Below the pieces are notes generated by a model. That model saw only the letters and a list, made by a program, of their open reading frames with translations. It was not told where the DNA came from and did no database searches. Shown here in pieces: positions 26,193 to 35,299 of a DNA stretch of 64,000 nt. Position numbers and translations under genes: made by a program. Numbering within the stretch: position 1 is the stretch's first letter; each line of letters opens with the position of its first letter. Origin of the DNA: UBA6624 sp964507645 (GTDB lineage: Bacteria > UBP7 > UBA6624); NCBI GenBank assembly GCA_964507645.1, contig CAZDPU010000002.1, forward strand, positions 9,442 to 73,441, read 5' to 3'.

Positions 26193-27455
26193 TTATTCTA
26201 TATTTTGAAATTCCAAATCTTGAAAATCTGAAAAAATCGAAATTAATCTATTATATTTTGAAGTTCTTTCTCCTCTAGCTGGAGCTCCGGTTTTTATGTA
26301 TTTTGAACCTGTTCCCACTGCTAGGTCAGAAATGAAATTATCTTCTGTCTCTCCAGACCTATGGCTAACTGACCAATCCCAACCAACAGATTTAACTTTC
26401 TTGATCGCATTGATGGTTTCTGTAACAGTTCCTACCTGATTTAATTTAACCAATAGAGTATTACATAATTTCTTTCTTATTGCTAAATCTATTTTTTCAA
26501 CTTGTGTAACCAATAAATCATCCCCAACAATGTTGATTTGATTTCCCAATCTTGAATTCAGATAAGCCCACCCATCAAGATCCTCTTCCCCGATTCCATC
26601 CTCAATAGAAATTATTGGATATCTCCCAGTCCAATCCTCATAAATTGAAGTTAACTTTCTTGGAGAGATAAGACCATCTTCCCATTGATACATTTTTTCA
26701 TTAAGTAATTCTGAACTTGCAACATCCAAGGCTAAAAACATATTTTTTCCAAGATTGTATTCAGAGTTAGAAATAGATTCTGCAAGAAGATCTAATGCTG
26801 AAAGATTATTGTTGAGATTTGGAGCAAAGCCACCCTCATCACCTAGCGCAATTGACATGTTCTTTTTTTTGATTAACGACTTTAGTTCATGATAAACCTC
26901 AACTCCAGCTCTTAGAGAGTTTATAAAATCTCCTTTTATCCAAGGAACAACCATAAACTCCTGAACGTCTAAATTATTATTAGCATGAGCTCCTCCATTT
27001 AAAACATTCATAGTTGGAATAGGCAGGGAAGGTTTTAAGTTACTGATTGAAGAAATCCATTCAAACAATTCAATGTTTTCAAGAGAAGCTCCAGCTCTAC
27101 ACATTGCCATTGAAAGCGGCAATAAACAATTTGCTCCAAATTTTGATTTTTGAAAAGTGCCATCAAGTTGAACCAGAACATTGTCTATTTCTTTTTGATC
27201 TCTTGGATCCATATTTAAAACTTCTGGAATAACAACCTCTTCAAGGTCTTTTAAGACATTGTCCACCCCCTTCCCTTGCCATGAAGACCCACCATCTCTT
27301 TTTTCCAAAGCCTCATAAATACCAGTTGAAGCCCCTGAAGGAGCATTGGCACCAACACAAAAACCATTACTTAAAAAAAGTTCAACTCTAACAGTAGGGA
27401 ACCCTCGACTATCAAGGACCAACCTTGATTTATAAGTTTTTATTTGTTTGGCCAT
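26193..27455 (-). CDS. eno: Enolase
   Basis: A 420-residue enolase (EC 4.2.1.11). Conserved sites: SGASTGIYEA loop, NGGAHANNNLDVQEFM, LGDEGGFAP, ISIEDG, INIVGDDLLVTQ (metal aspartate), LVKLNQVGTVTET, VSHRSGETEDNFI and IKTGAPARGERTSKYN. Slight drift from the norm (WDWSVSHRSG) is seen but all catalytic residues stand. It overlaps the upstream lipoprotein gene by 16 bases and lies just before the GDP-sugar and atp genes. Confidence 0.97.
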   Translation of the reverse strand: MAKQIKTYKSRLVLDSRGFPTVRVELFLSNGFCVGANAPSGASTGIYEALEKRDGGSSWQGKGVDNVLKDLEEVVIPEVLNMDPRDQKEIDNVLVQLDGTFQKSKFGANCLLPLSMAMCRAGASLENIELFEWISSISNLKPSLPIPTMNVLNGGAHANNNLDVQEFMVVPWIKGDFINSLRAGVEVYHELKSLIKKKNMSIALGDEGGFAPNLNNNLSALDLLAESISNSEYNLGKNMFLALDVASSELLNEKMYQWEDGLISPRKLTSIYEDWTGRYPIISIEDGIGEEDLDGWAYLNSRLGNQINIVGDDLLVTQVEKIDLAIRKKLCNTLLVKLNQVGTVTETINAIKKVKSVGWDWSVSHRSGETEDNFISDLAVGTGSKYIKTGAPARGERTSKYNRLISIFSDFQDLEFQNIE

Positions 27456-28090
27456 TCGATTCTTAAACCTCTTGAAATTGCTTCAATTGCTTTTTCCTTG
27501 TATATTGGATTTGAAGATTTATGCTGTATCAAAGCACTTCGACAATATTGATGAGCATATGTTTCTGGAATATTCTCAGGTGAAGAAAGTTTTGTTCCTT
27601 TCCTCCATTCTGTCCACATAAAACTCAAAACCTCTTCATTTTTTTCACACCATTGTTTAACCTCAAAATCATTTACTCCAACATATAAATTTATAATTTC
27701 CTCATACATCAATCTTTTATTAAAATGAATGACTATATCGACCCAAGAAAGATTATTTCTTTTTAAAAAATCAATTAAATTTTTATTATTTTCGAAATTT
27801 GACCTTGCCCAGTTTATTGCAGCTGATTCTGATAAAGCATAATTAGATTTTGAATCTCTTAAAAAACCCTCTCGAACAGACAATGTTTCCAAAAAAACAT
27901 CTTGAATTAGATCTTTATAACTTGCATCATTCTTTTTCAAACCTGCTTCACGTGCAAGAAGAAAATCTGGTCTTGAAAAAAAATCACTTTCTGTAAAAAC
28001 AAAATCATTAACTTTAAAGAGGTAGTCATCATCCTTGTATGCACATCCATTTAAAAAAAAGAACACAAGAAAAAAATAGACAATCTTCAA
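27440..28090 (-). CDS. Lipoprotein of unknown function, possibly SurA-like chaperone relative
   Basis: A 216-residue protein starting at TTG 28090 with a lipoprotein signal (hydrophobic residues 4-14, lipobox FLNGC, Cys16). The remainder is helical and charged. An early VNDFVFTESDF and the pattern of short helices faintly recall the N-terminal domain of parvulin-type periplasmic chaperones, but no PPIase domain is present. It follows the HtrA-like cluster by 7 bases, so a role in periplasmic protein quality control is a reasonable guess only. Confidence 0.55.
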   Translation of the reverse strand: MKIVYFFLVFFFLNGCAYKDDDYLFKVNDFVFTESDFFSRPDFLLAREAGLKKNDASYKDLIQDVFLETLSVREGFLRDSKSNYALSESAAINWARSNFENNKNLIDFLKRNNLSWVDIVIHFNKRLMYEEIINLYVGVNDFEVKQWCEKNEEVLSFMWTEWRKGTKLSSPENIPETYAHQYCRSALIQHKSSNPIYKEKAIEAISRGLRIEWPNK

Positions 28091-28097
28091 AGTTTGC

Positions 28098-29261
28098 TTA
28101 AATGGTTCCAGGTAGAGCTTCTACAGGCCTATCTTCTGGGCTCATAAGAAACTCTTCAACCTGTCCAGATCTCAAAACAACAAAACCCAAAGTATCCTGC
28201 GGATGGCTATCACGAATCAAACCAGCGAGTTCCAAAGGGGTGGAAACGATTTCCTCGCTTGTGTTTTCTTCACCGTTGTAAAGCCTTCTCACCCTTGTTA
28301 AACCAAGAATAATATCCCCTCTAGACAAGCCTTGTCTAGAAGCAGGAGAATTTGGATCTACATCCTGAACCATTACCCCTGATTTCCCCAAATACTCTTC
28401 AGGGATATTTGCATAAATCGCTAAAGTATCGTCTAAAGGCCTCAAGCTAACACCAACCCAAGAATGGAAAACCTCTTCACCTTGCATCATTTTGTAAACA
28501 GTATCCCAAACAACATTTGATGGTATAGCAAAATTCAAGTCCAAAACACTGGTCATCAAATACTGGGGAGTGCCCAAGTTTTCTTGAACAGAAAAAGACA
28601 TTAGTCCAATAATCTTTCCTTTTAAATCAATAAGAGGTCCGCCTCTGTTAAAAGTGAAATTATGAGCATCAGTTTGAATCATATTTGGCATTAAATACCC
28701 ATTAACCATCCAGTAGTCTCTTAAAGCAGAAACTATCCCTCTTGTAGCTGCTTGCTGGTTTGGTAAAGGTCGACCAACAGCTATAACAGTCTGTCCCTGA
28801 ACCAACTTATCGGAGTCTGCAAAAGAAGCTGCCTTAAATAAAGTCTCAGAATTGTCAACTTTTATTAAAGCAACATCATTGAATCTATCAGATCCAACCA
28901 ATGATGCACTGTATCTAACACCTTCAATTGTCACATTTATTCTTAAAGCATCCTCCATATTTTTTGCTGTTGTAACAATAAACCCATCTGGAGAGATGAC
29001 AACTCCGGGAAAACCATTTATGCCTACTGTTCTTGTGAATGTTCCAGATAGGCTAATGCCATATCTGTTTTCAATAACCTCAATTGAAGCCAAGGAAGGA
29101 TCAATAACCTCAAGAGCTTTTACGGTTGGAAGTTGAGATGTGTCTAAATCAAAAGTAGGAACCTCTTTTGCAAAAAGAGAACCTGCAAAAGAAAAAAACA
29201 TAACCAAAAAAACTAAGAAAATTACAGTTTTGTCATTCTTAGAGAGTTTTATCTTTTTCAT
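28098..29261 (-). CDS. HtrA-like protein with PDZ domain, catalytic triad lost
   Basis: A 387-residue exported protein: signal anchor at about 12-31, a trypsin-like double barrel (about 60-265) and a PDZ domain (about 275-375, SGVMVQDVDPNSPASRQGL). Aligned to HtrA, the histidine position (TNxHV) is K100 in TTAKNM, aspartate D129 is kept, and the serine position (GNSGGP) is R206 in FNRGGP. It therefore should not cleave peptides. A GGAGG site precedes the ATG. It overlaps the active paralogue's gene by 4 bases, suggesting joint function as a pseudo-protease subunit or binding platform. Confidence 0.88.
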   Translation of the reverse strand: MKKIKLSKNDKTVIFLVFLVMFFSFAGSLFAKEVPTFDLDTSQLPTVKALEVIDPSLASIEVIENRYGISLSGTFTRTVGINGFPGVVISPDGFIVTTAKNMEDALRINVTIEGVRYSASLVGSDRFNDVALIKVDNSETLFKAASFADSDKLVQGQTVIAVGRPLPNQQAATRGIVSALRDYWMVNGYLMPNMIQTDAHNFTFNRGGPLIDLKGKIIGLMSFSVQENLGTPQYLMTSVLDLNFAIPSNVVWDTVYKMMQGEEVFHSWVGVSLRPLDDTLAIYANIPEEYLGKSGVMVQDVDPNSPASRQGLSRGDIILGLTRVRRLYNGEENTSEEIVSTPLELAGLIRDSHPQDTLGFVVLRSGQVEEFLMSPEDRPVEALPGTI

Positions 29262-30520
29262 AAAGTTCCTCCAGCAAACTCACCAGCACCTGGTTGTTCT
29301 CCCAATAACAAAGGAACGTTGAATACTTGTCCGCCTCTATCAACTGAAAGGATTACTTTAACTCCCCTGTCTAATGAACGTATCCAGAACCTGGCTTCAA
29401 AAGCATCCTCTGGCATTTTCATTTCACTCTTTGTAATTTTTCCATCTGCATTTAAATCCCATGCAATTTCGAGAATCTTGTCCCCTTTCCTCAAACCAGC
29501 TTCATCAGAAGGGCTGTTAGGGTAAACATCATGTACCTCAAAAGGGGTTTTTACCTTATTTCTAGCTTGCTTAACAAAAGTGTCTGAAGCACGGTCATAA
29601 CCCTCTCTTCCAGTAAAAGCTCCACCGCCACCCAAAGGGTTTCTCCCCTGTATCCCAATGTCATCAGACCATTCGAGTGTCATCCTGTCCATAAAAACAT
29701 AAAGCCCTAACCAAGGGTAGATAACACGTCCATGCTCTATGGTGTCAAATAAAGTTTTAGAAGCATCGTTCGAAACTATCGCCATGTTCTGCCCTTCAAG
29801 CATTGAAGACCCAGCAAAATTAACACCTACCTGAAAACCACTTTCATCAAAAAGAGGTCCTCCAGAGTTTCCACCATTTATGGTGGCATCAGTGTCAAAA
29901 GTGTGTGAAAGTTCCATTCCATAATCCCAAACAGTCGATGTTCCTCCGATAGCCCCGTTACCTCCAAGCATCCTGTTAACTAATTGCGGAGAAAGAACTC
30001 TATCTCTAACAGAGCCCGCAGTTACAGTATTTTTCAAAAGAAAATCTTTGTACATGGTGAAATTGGATTGGTCTCCAGGGTTTCCAATGGCATAAACCTG
30101 CTCTCCAGGAACAACTTCGTCAGAATTTCCGAATTCTACATATGGCCAAATGGTTCCTTCTTCTCCAGGCTCAGGAACAATTTGAAGAATTGCAACATCT
30201 ATTTTGCAATTATTAAAAAGGAGTTTAGCATCTTGTACTGAACCGTCATTGAGCCTTATAAAAGCCCACCTCTGCTTTCCCCAACCCATAACGTGACAAT
30301 TAGTTACTATATGACCTTCAGGAGTGACTATAGAGCCAGATCCACCACCCAATACAAAACCTGATTTATCACCAGCAAAATCTCCTCCACCAGAAGTAAC
30401 TGTCACTGTAGATTCAACACTTGTTGAAACACTTTCTACCCAAGCAGGATCGTCATCACTAAACACAAATGCAAAAAACGAAACCGCAAACAAAAACAAA
30501 AAACTATTTTTCAAATTCAT
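29258..30520 (-). CDS. HtrA/DegP-type serine protease with PDZ domain (intact triad)
   Basis: A 420-residue periplasmic protease with a signal peptide, trypsin-like domain and C-terminal PDZ (VYPNSPSDEAGLRKGDKIL). The triad is complete from this start: His76 in TNCHVM, Asp108 in KIDVAIL, Ser219 in GGNSGGPLFD. An insertion of about 40 residues rich in glycine separates strands before the serine. An EF-hand-like DLNADGKITKSE lies inside the PDZ region, so calcium binding is possible. I choose the ATG at 30520, 9 bases after GAGG; the ATG at 30535 is also in frame. The flanking genes code its two degenerate paralogues. Confidence 0.9.
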   Translation of the reverse strand: MNLKNSFLFLFAVSFFAFVFSDDDPAWVESVSTSVESTVTVTSGGGDFAGDKSGFVLGGGSGSIVTPEGHIVTNCHVMGWGKQRWAFIRLNDGSVQDAKLLFNNCKIDVAILQIVPEPGEEGTIWPYVEFGNSDEVVPGEQVYAIGNPGDQSNFTMYKDFLLKNTVTAGSVRDRVLSPQLVNRMLGGNGAIGGTSTVWDYGMELSHTFDTDATINGGNSGGPLFDESGFQVGVNFAGSSMLEGQNMAIVSNDASKTLFDTIEHGRVIYPWLGLYVFMDRMTLEWSDDIGIQGRNPLGGGGAFTGREGYDRASDTFVKQARNKVKTPFEVHDVYPNSPSDEAGLRKGDKILEIAWDLNADGKITKSEMKMPEDAFEARFWIRSLDRGVKVILSVDRGGQVFNVPLLLGEQPGAGEFAGGTL

Positions 30521-30535
30521 AAATTTATACCTCAT

Positions 30536-31579
30536 TTAAAACCAACTCTCATCTTTAAAATCTATAACTTTCCTAACTGCCTTGAAATCAAAATCCAAGA
30601 AAGATCCGTTCCTGTAAATAGTGACAACATGACCTCTCATAAAGGGATTTTCCTGATCGATCCAGGACCCAAAGACAGACCAAAATTCTTCATTTGTTAA
30701 TATGTCAACACCATCAAGAGAAATAATAATGTCTCCGGTTCTTAGGCCACTTCTCCAACCAGACCCAACTTCAGAAAGTCCTGGAACATACAAACCGTTT
30801 CCAAGATATCCAGTTTTCAATCTAATTTCTTCAGGAATCCCAACAGGGTCCAAACCCCATTCGACATGAAGGTATCTTCCATTTGTTATCAATTCTGGAA
30901 GAATTATCTTCATCACATCAACTGGAAGACCAAAATTCAAAAATAAATTTTCACTATTTCTTTGCTGGAATGTTGGCATACCAATAACCTCACCCCTTAG
31001 AGAAAGTAGAGCTCCTCCTTGTTGTCCACCATTCAAAGCAGCATCAAACTGGAAAAAAGTAGAAAGGCCTCCTCCAAGCTTGTTTCCTGATAATGTTTTT
31101 GCAGAAACGATCCCTTTGGAAGTGTTACAACAAACTCCTTCTGGATTTGGAGACATGACCATAACGGACTCTCCAACAGAATAAATATTTTCAGACAATT
31201 TTAAAGCTGGAATTTGTGGTCTTTTTATCTCCAATTGAAGAACGGCCAAGTCTGTAGGAACATCATATCCAATAACCTTGGCTTCAACCTGCCTTCCATC
31301 ATTAAAAAGTATCCCTATATGCTTAGCATCTCTTATGTTTGCAGCAGTAGTAAGGATTAAGCCTTCCTCAGAATCGTAAATAAAACCACTTCCTATTTCT
31401 GTATTGCTCACATCACCGTAAACAGAGGGGGACATTTTGGATTTAACAACCTTTATACCCACTATACTGTTTCTTGAGTTTCGATAAATTTCCTCAAAAC
31501 GACTTCTTTCAAAATCTCCCAAATCAGCATCGGAAAAAGATGCTAAGAAGAGACAAAATAACATTTTTAATACTTTCAT
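30536..31579 (-). CDS. HtrA-like protein with PDZ domain, catalytic triad lost
   Basis: A 347-residue exported protein with a short signal peptide, trypsin-like barrels (about 30-220) and one PDZ domain (about 240-330, VGSGWRSGLRTGDIIISLDG). The HtrA histidine position is A80 (TTAANI), aspartate D110 is kept (TDLAVL), and the serine position is Q187 (GQQGGA). It is a predicted pseudo-protease. It ends directly before the active HtrA gene and overlaps the BON lipoprotein gene by 4 bases, so all are one operon. Confidence 0.88.
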   Translation of the reverse strand: MKVLKMLFCLFLASFSDADLGDFERSRFEEIYRNSRNSIVGIKVVKSKMSPSVYGDVSNTEIGSGFIYDSEEGLILTTAANIRDAKHIGILFNDGRQVEAKVIGYDVPTDLAVLQLEIKRPQIPALKLSENIYSVGESVMVMSPNPEGVCCNTSKGIVSAKTLSGNKLGGGLSTFFQFDAALNGGQQGGALLSLRGEVIGMPTFQQRNSENLFLNFGLPVDVMKIILPELITNGRYLHVEWGLDPVGIPEEIRLKTGYLGNGLYVPGLSEVGSGWRSGLRTGDIIISLDGVDILTNEEFWSVFGSWIDQENPFMRGHVVTIYRNGSFLDFDFKAVRKVIDFKDESWF

Positions 31580-32115
31580 AAAATTCTTCCTGGTCCTCCT
31601 GGTGGAATTATGGGTGGAATTCCGGGCAGTCCTGGATCTCCAGGCAAGCCTGGATCAATAGGATTACTAGAATCATCCTCTTCCTCCTTTTCTTTATCAT
31701 CCTCTTCATCAAGCCCAAATCCAACAAACTCACAAACTTCAGTAGCATCCCTTCTGCCAATTATCTCAAGCCTGTTTACAACATCCCTTATTTCAGGGAC
31801 CAACTTTGCCAATCGTTCAGCTTCTCTTTTTTGTCCTGAAGTCTCTATTGTTCCTTCTAATATTGCAACCCTGTTTTCAACACGTGGTTTTATAACGCCA
31901 TGGTTTCCATTATCTTTATCGTTTAGTTGCAGCTGTAAACAAACATCAGAGGAAAGCTGCACTAAAAGAGCGGCTTCAAGAGTTTTATCTATTGCTTCTT
32001 TTGTCTTCTCCAAAGGAGCAATTTTTGTCTGTTCTGCAACAGTTTTTCCAACTCCAAGATTCATCAAGCAAGCTTGAAGAGAAAATAAAGAAAAAATTAA
32101 TATAAAAAACTTCAT
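31576..32115 (-). CDS. BON-domain lipoprotein with collagen-like tail
   Basis: A 179-residue lipoprotein (lipobox SLQAC, Cys16). Residues about 68-118 match a BON domain: NRVAILEGTIETSGQKREAE, then ERLAKLVPEIRDVVNRLEI, as in OsmY-type periplasmic proteins that bind membranes or phospholipid. After it comes an acidic stretch (EEDDKEKEEEDD) and a proline/glycine tail (PGLPGDPGLPGIPP) like a short collagen repeat. It heads the HtrA gene group, perhaps as outer-membrane anchor. Confidence 0.75.
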   Translation of the reverse strand: MKFFILIFSLFSLQACLMNLGVGKTVAEQTKIAPLEKTKEAIDKTLEAALLVQLSSDVCLQLQLNDKDNGNHGVIKPRVENRVAILEGTIETSGQKREAERLAKLVPEIRDVVNRLEIIGRRDATEVCEFVGFGLDEEDDKEKEEEDDSSNPIDPGLPGDPGLPGIPPIIPPGGPGRIL

Positions 32116-32131
32116 ACTTTACAACCTAAGG

Positions 32132-32137
32132 ATTATA
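32132..32137 (-). promoter_or_regulatory. Possible -10 element upstream of the BON lipoprotein gene
   Basis: TATAAT on the minus strand, 17 bases before the start at 32115, inside the 59-base gap 32116-32174. No good -35 is seen at the right distance. It may give the HtrA-to-ATP synthase block its own transcription. Confidence 0.3.
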
Positions 32138-32174
32138 AATTATTCTTATATAAAATTCTATGAATTTTAGATAT

Positions 32175-33578
32175 TTACTGAACTAACGAATAATCAAGAA
32201 CACTGGCATTAACATATGCTGGTGAAATCATCTCAGTATGGAAGCCATAAATCATAGCTCCAACAAAAATAACCCACATGAATCTTGAGAACAGAATAGC
32301 GGTATATGACTGTGATGTGGAAAGCCTATAAAGCTGTCCGAAACCCAAAACAGATATTCTGCAAAGCATCACTGAGGCAAAAATGATTAAAAGCATTCCA
32401 AGAGATGAAGAAAAACCCTGAGTAAATGAAACTAACAAAAGCCCCATTCCAAAAATACAACTGTAAGGTGCCAAAAGACCTGAAGCAAAAAATGTAGGAG
32501 TAAATCTCAAATCACTCTTTACCACTAGAGAGCCTAGGTAATTACACAATGAATTCGTAAACCAAAGAACAAGAACAATCGCAGGAAACCACTGTATAAA
32601 CATGTCAACATGCTGTCTAAAAAAGTTAATAAGGTTTTGAGCAGTTCCAGCTAAAACAATATATCCCTTTTCAGGATCATTCCCAACATTGGAAAAAATT
32701 GTTAACTTGTTCATTTCCAACTGCGCGGAAACAAATGTAGCATTAATGGCTGAAAGAAGAATCCCTCTAAATGATGCTGCAAAACCAACAAAAAGGAAAG
32801 AGGAGCACAAAACCAAAGCCAAAGGGTAGAAAAATGTTTCTCCTTTTCCAAAATCACTAAAAAGTTCCCCTGGATCCTCAAAGCCTTTAATGAAATCATT
32901 AGCACCTTTTTTCCCAAGAGATAAAAGTAAAAATACACCTATCAAGAAAAAAGTCAAAGCAGTTGCTGATCTTTGTGTAACAACTATAAAGCCGATATCA
33001 AAAACAACAGGATAAACGGAAGTAAAAAACATCTCCTCAAAATTCTCTATTTCTTTTTCTCCAACAGAAGATGTATCAGTCATCCATATCCTGTACAAAG
33101 TTGCTGATTCCTGACTATAAACTATCCACCAAGCTCCATTTTGTCCATTGGCATCTTGATAATCAAGTCTTGATATGTAATGATTGTCTGAATAGCTAGT
33201 TTTTTGGGAAACGCTAAATCCAAGATTTTCTTCAAGATGTCTTTGAAGCAGTCTTGACTTCAAAACAGTTGTAGAAACCTGACCTGAAGAAACTGAAAGG
33301 GGAACAGACCTTATGTCAAGAATCTTTTTAGAGCCAGAATTACAAACAAACCTATCTCCAACCTCTTCAACTTTTAACCAACCTTTCTTAAAGTGTTTTC
33401 CTGAAGAATACTCCGTATCTGGAACAACAACCTCCCATGAGTCTTCTCCCATTGAAGAACATTCCCATGAAGAAGGTAAGTTGAGTCTTATGCCAGTGGA
33501 ATCATCAACAACTTTCGCATATGCAGTAAAAACAAATGAAATTAAAAAGACAAAAAACAAAGTAATCCTTTTAATCAT
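32175..33578 (-). CDS. Exported protein with YIP1-like membrane domain
   Basis: A 467-residue protein in two parts. Residues 1-21 are a signal peptide and 22-195 form a soluble domain starting VVDDSTGIRLNLPSSWECS, which resembles lipoprotein-type photosystem/PsbP or DUF1795-like folds only weakly. From about 200 there is a membrane helix, then from 250 four to five helices with the amphipathic spacing of YIP1-family domains. Function unknown. Its start lies next to the groEL terminator, so it begins the long block down to msrA. Confidence 0.55.
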   Translation of the reverse strand: MIKRITLFFVFLISFVFTAYAKVVDDSTGIRLNLPSSWECSSMGEDSWEVVVPDTEYSSGKHFKKGWLKVEEVGDRFVCNSGSKKILDIRSVPLSVSSGQVSTTVLKSRLLQRHLEENLGFSVSQKTSYSDNHYISRLDYQDANGQNGAWWIVYSQESATLYRIWMTDTSSVGEKEIENFEEMFFTSVYPVVFDIGFIVVTQRSATALTFFLIGVFLLLSLGKKGANDFIKGFEDPGELFSDFGKGETFFYPLALVLCSSFLFVGFAASFRGILLSAINATFVSAQLEMNKLTIFSNVGNDPEKGYIVLAGTAQNLINFFRQHVDMFIQWFPAIVLVLWFTNSLCNYLGSLVVKSDLRFTPTFFASGLLAPYSCIFGMGLLLVSFTQGFSSSLGMLLIIFASVMLCRISVLGFGQLYRLSTSQSYTAILFSRFMWVIFVGAMIYGFHTEMISPAYVNASVLDYSLVQ

Positions 33579-33603
33579 AAGTAGATTTTATTTTAAATAA
33601 GCT

Positions 33604-33625
33604 AGGGATGAAAAAATTCACCCCT
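33604..33625 (-). terminator. Hairpin after groEL
   Basis: A 9-base stem (AGGGATGAA with TTCACCCCT, one mismatch) around an AAAA loop, 7 bases after the groEL stop. The following bases are T/A-rich but not a clean U tract. It probably ends the groES-groEL transcript before the next gene at 33578. Confidence 0.55.
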
Positions 33626-33631
33626 GTTTAT

Positions 33632-35287
33632 TTAAAATCCGCCCATTCCAGGCATTCCTCCTCCTGGAGGAGGGCCTCCCATTGGTTGCTCTTTGTCTTC
33701 AGGTAAATCGCTAATCATGACTTCTGTTGTAAGAACCATTGAAGCAATACTTGCAGCATTTCTCAAAGCACTTCTTGTTACAACTAGAGGATCTATAACA
33801 CCAACCTTGAGCAGATCACAATATTTACCTGTTAAAGCATTAAAGCCGTTTGAACCTTTCTGCTCCTGAACTTTCTCAACAACAACAGAACCTTCGTACC
33901 CTGCGTTTTCAGCAACCCTTTTCAAAGGTTCAGTAAGAGCATTCCTTACAACATTAATACCCCAATTTATAGATACATCGTCATCACTTAAAGTTTTAAT
34001 TTTGTCAACACATCTCAAAAGAGTGACCCCTCCACCAGGAACAACACCCTCTTCCACAGCAGCACGTGTTGCTGATAGAGCATCTTCAAATCTATGTTTT
34101 TTTTCCTTCATTTCAACTTCAGTTGGAGCACCAACCTGGATTTCAGCAACACCACCAGCAAGTTTAGCCAGTCTTTCTTGTAGCTTCTCTCTTTCCCAAT
34201 CACTATCTGTACCATCTATTTCAGATCGAATCTGATCAATTCTCCCAAGAACTGCTGGAGATCCTGAATTAGAGCTCACAATTGTTGTATTGTTTTTATC
34301 AATAATAACTTTTTGAGCAACACCCATCTGGGCTACCTCAACATTTTCCAACTTTATACCAAGGTCTTTACTGATGAATTCTCCACCAGTCAAAATTGCT
34401 ATGTCCTGCATCATTGCTTTTCTTCTATCTCCATAACCAGGAGCTTTTACTGCACAAACATTCAAAGTCCCACGCAATTTGTTAAGAACCAAAGTTGACA
34501 ATACATCATTTTCAACTTCTTCAGAAATGATCAGGAAAGGCCTTCCATCTTGTGCAACTTTTTCTAAAATTGGTAAGAACTCTTGAGCATTGCTAATTTT
34601 TGATTCATATATAAGAACCAAAGCCCCTCTTTCATCTCCGCCAATTTCACATTTTTGCATTTCTTTGTCATTTGCAAAATAAGGGCTTTGGAACCCTCTG
34701 TCAAATTGCATACCTTCAACAAATCCTGGACCAGTTGTCAATCCGGTTTTTGATTCCTCTATCGTAATAACACCATCATTCCCAACTTTTTCAATTGCTT
34801 CAGCAATTAATTTTCCAATTTCAACATCATTGTTTCCAGATATTGTTGCTACACGCTCTATGTCTTCCCTACCCTTGATTGGCTTTGCTGTTTTTTGAAG
34901 ATTTTCAACAACAGCATCGACAGCTGCCTGAATACCTCTCTTTAACAACATTGGATTAGCTCCAGCAGAAACAGCCTTTAGCCCTTCTTGAACCATCTTT
35001 TCAGTCAAAATAATAGCAGTAGTTGTTCCATCTCCAGCAGCATCATTAGTTTTACTTGCTGCTTCTTTTGCAACCTGTGCACCCATGTTTTCAAAAGGGT
35101 CAGGAAGTTCGATTTCTTTTGCAATGGTAATCCCATCATTTGTAACAACAGGAGAACCAAACTTCTTGTCTAAAATCACATTCCTTCCTCTAGGCCCTAA
35201 AGTCTGTCCAACAGCTTTAGCAACCTTTTCAACGCCTCCTAAAAATTTCTCTCTTGCTTCTGTATTAAAAATTAATTGTTTTGCCAT
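33632..35287 (-). CDS. groEL: Chaperonin GroEL (Hsp60)
   Basis: A 551-residue chaperonin. ATP site GDGTTTA and VTNDGITIAKEIELPD, APGYGDRRKAMMQDIAILTGG, the apical domain and the C-terminal GGM-type tail (GGGMPGMGGF) are all standard. It follows groES by 12 bases, forming the usual groESL pair. It assists folding of cytosolic proteins in the GroEL14-GroES7 chamber. Confidence 0.99.
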   Translation of the reverse strand: MAKQLIFNTEAREKFLGGVEKVAKAVGQTLGPRGRNVILDKKFGSPVVTNDGITIAKEIELPDPFENMGAQVAKEAASKTNDAAGDGTTTAIILTEKMVQEGLKAVSAGANPMLLKRGIQAAVDAVVENLQKTAKPIKGREDIERVATISGNNDVEIGKLIAEAIEKVGNDGVITIEESKTGLTTGPGFVEGMQFDRGFQSPYFANDKEMQKCEIGGDERGALVLIYESKISNAQEFLPILEKVAQDGRPFLIISEEVENDVLSTLVLNKLRGTLNVCAVKAPGYGDRRKAMMQDIAILTGGEFISKDLGIKLENVEVAQMGVAQKVIIDKNNTTIVSSNSGSPAVLGRIDQIRSEIDGTDSDWEREKLQERLAKLAGGVAEIQVGAPTEVEMKEKKHRFEDALSATRAAVEEGVVPGGGVTLLRCVDKIKTLSDDDVSINWGINVVRNALTEPLKRVAENAGYEGSVVVEKVQEQKGSNGFNALTGKYCDLLKVGVIDPLVVTRSALRNAASIASMVLTTEVMISDLPEDKEQPMGGPPPGGGMPGMGGF

Positions 35288-35299
35288 AATATTAAACCT

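Noticed and set aside
31610..32077. 155-codon plus-strand frame, Ser/Pro rich
   Set aside because: It mirrors the BON lipoprotein gene, which has a lipobox and a recognisable domain; the plus frame has neither.
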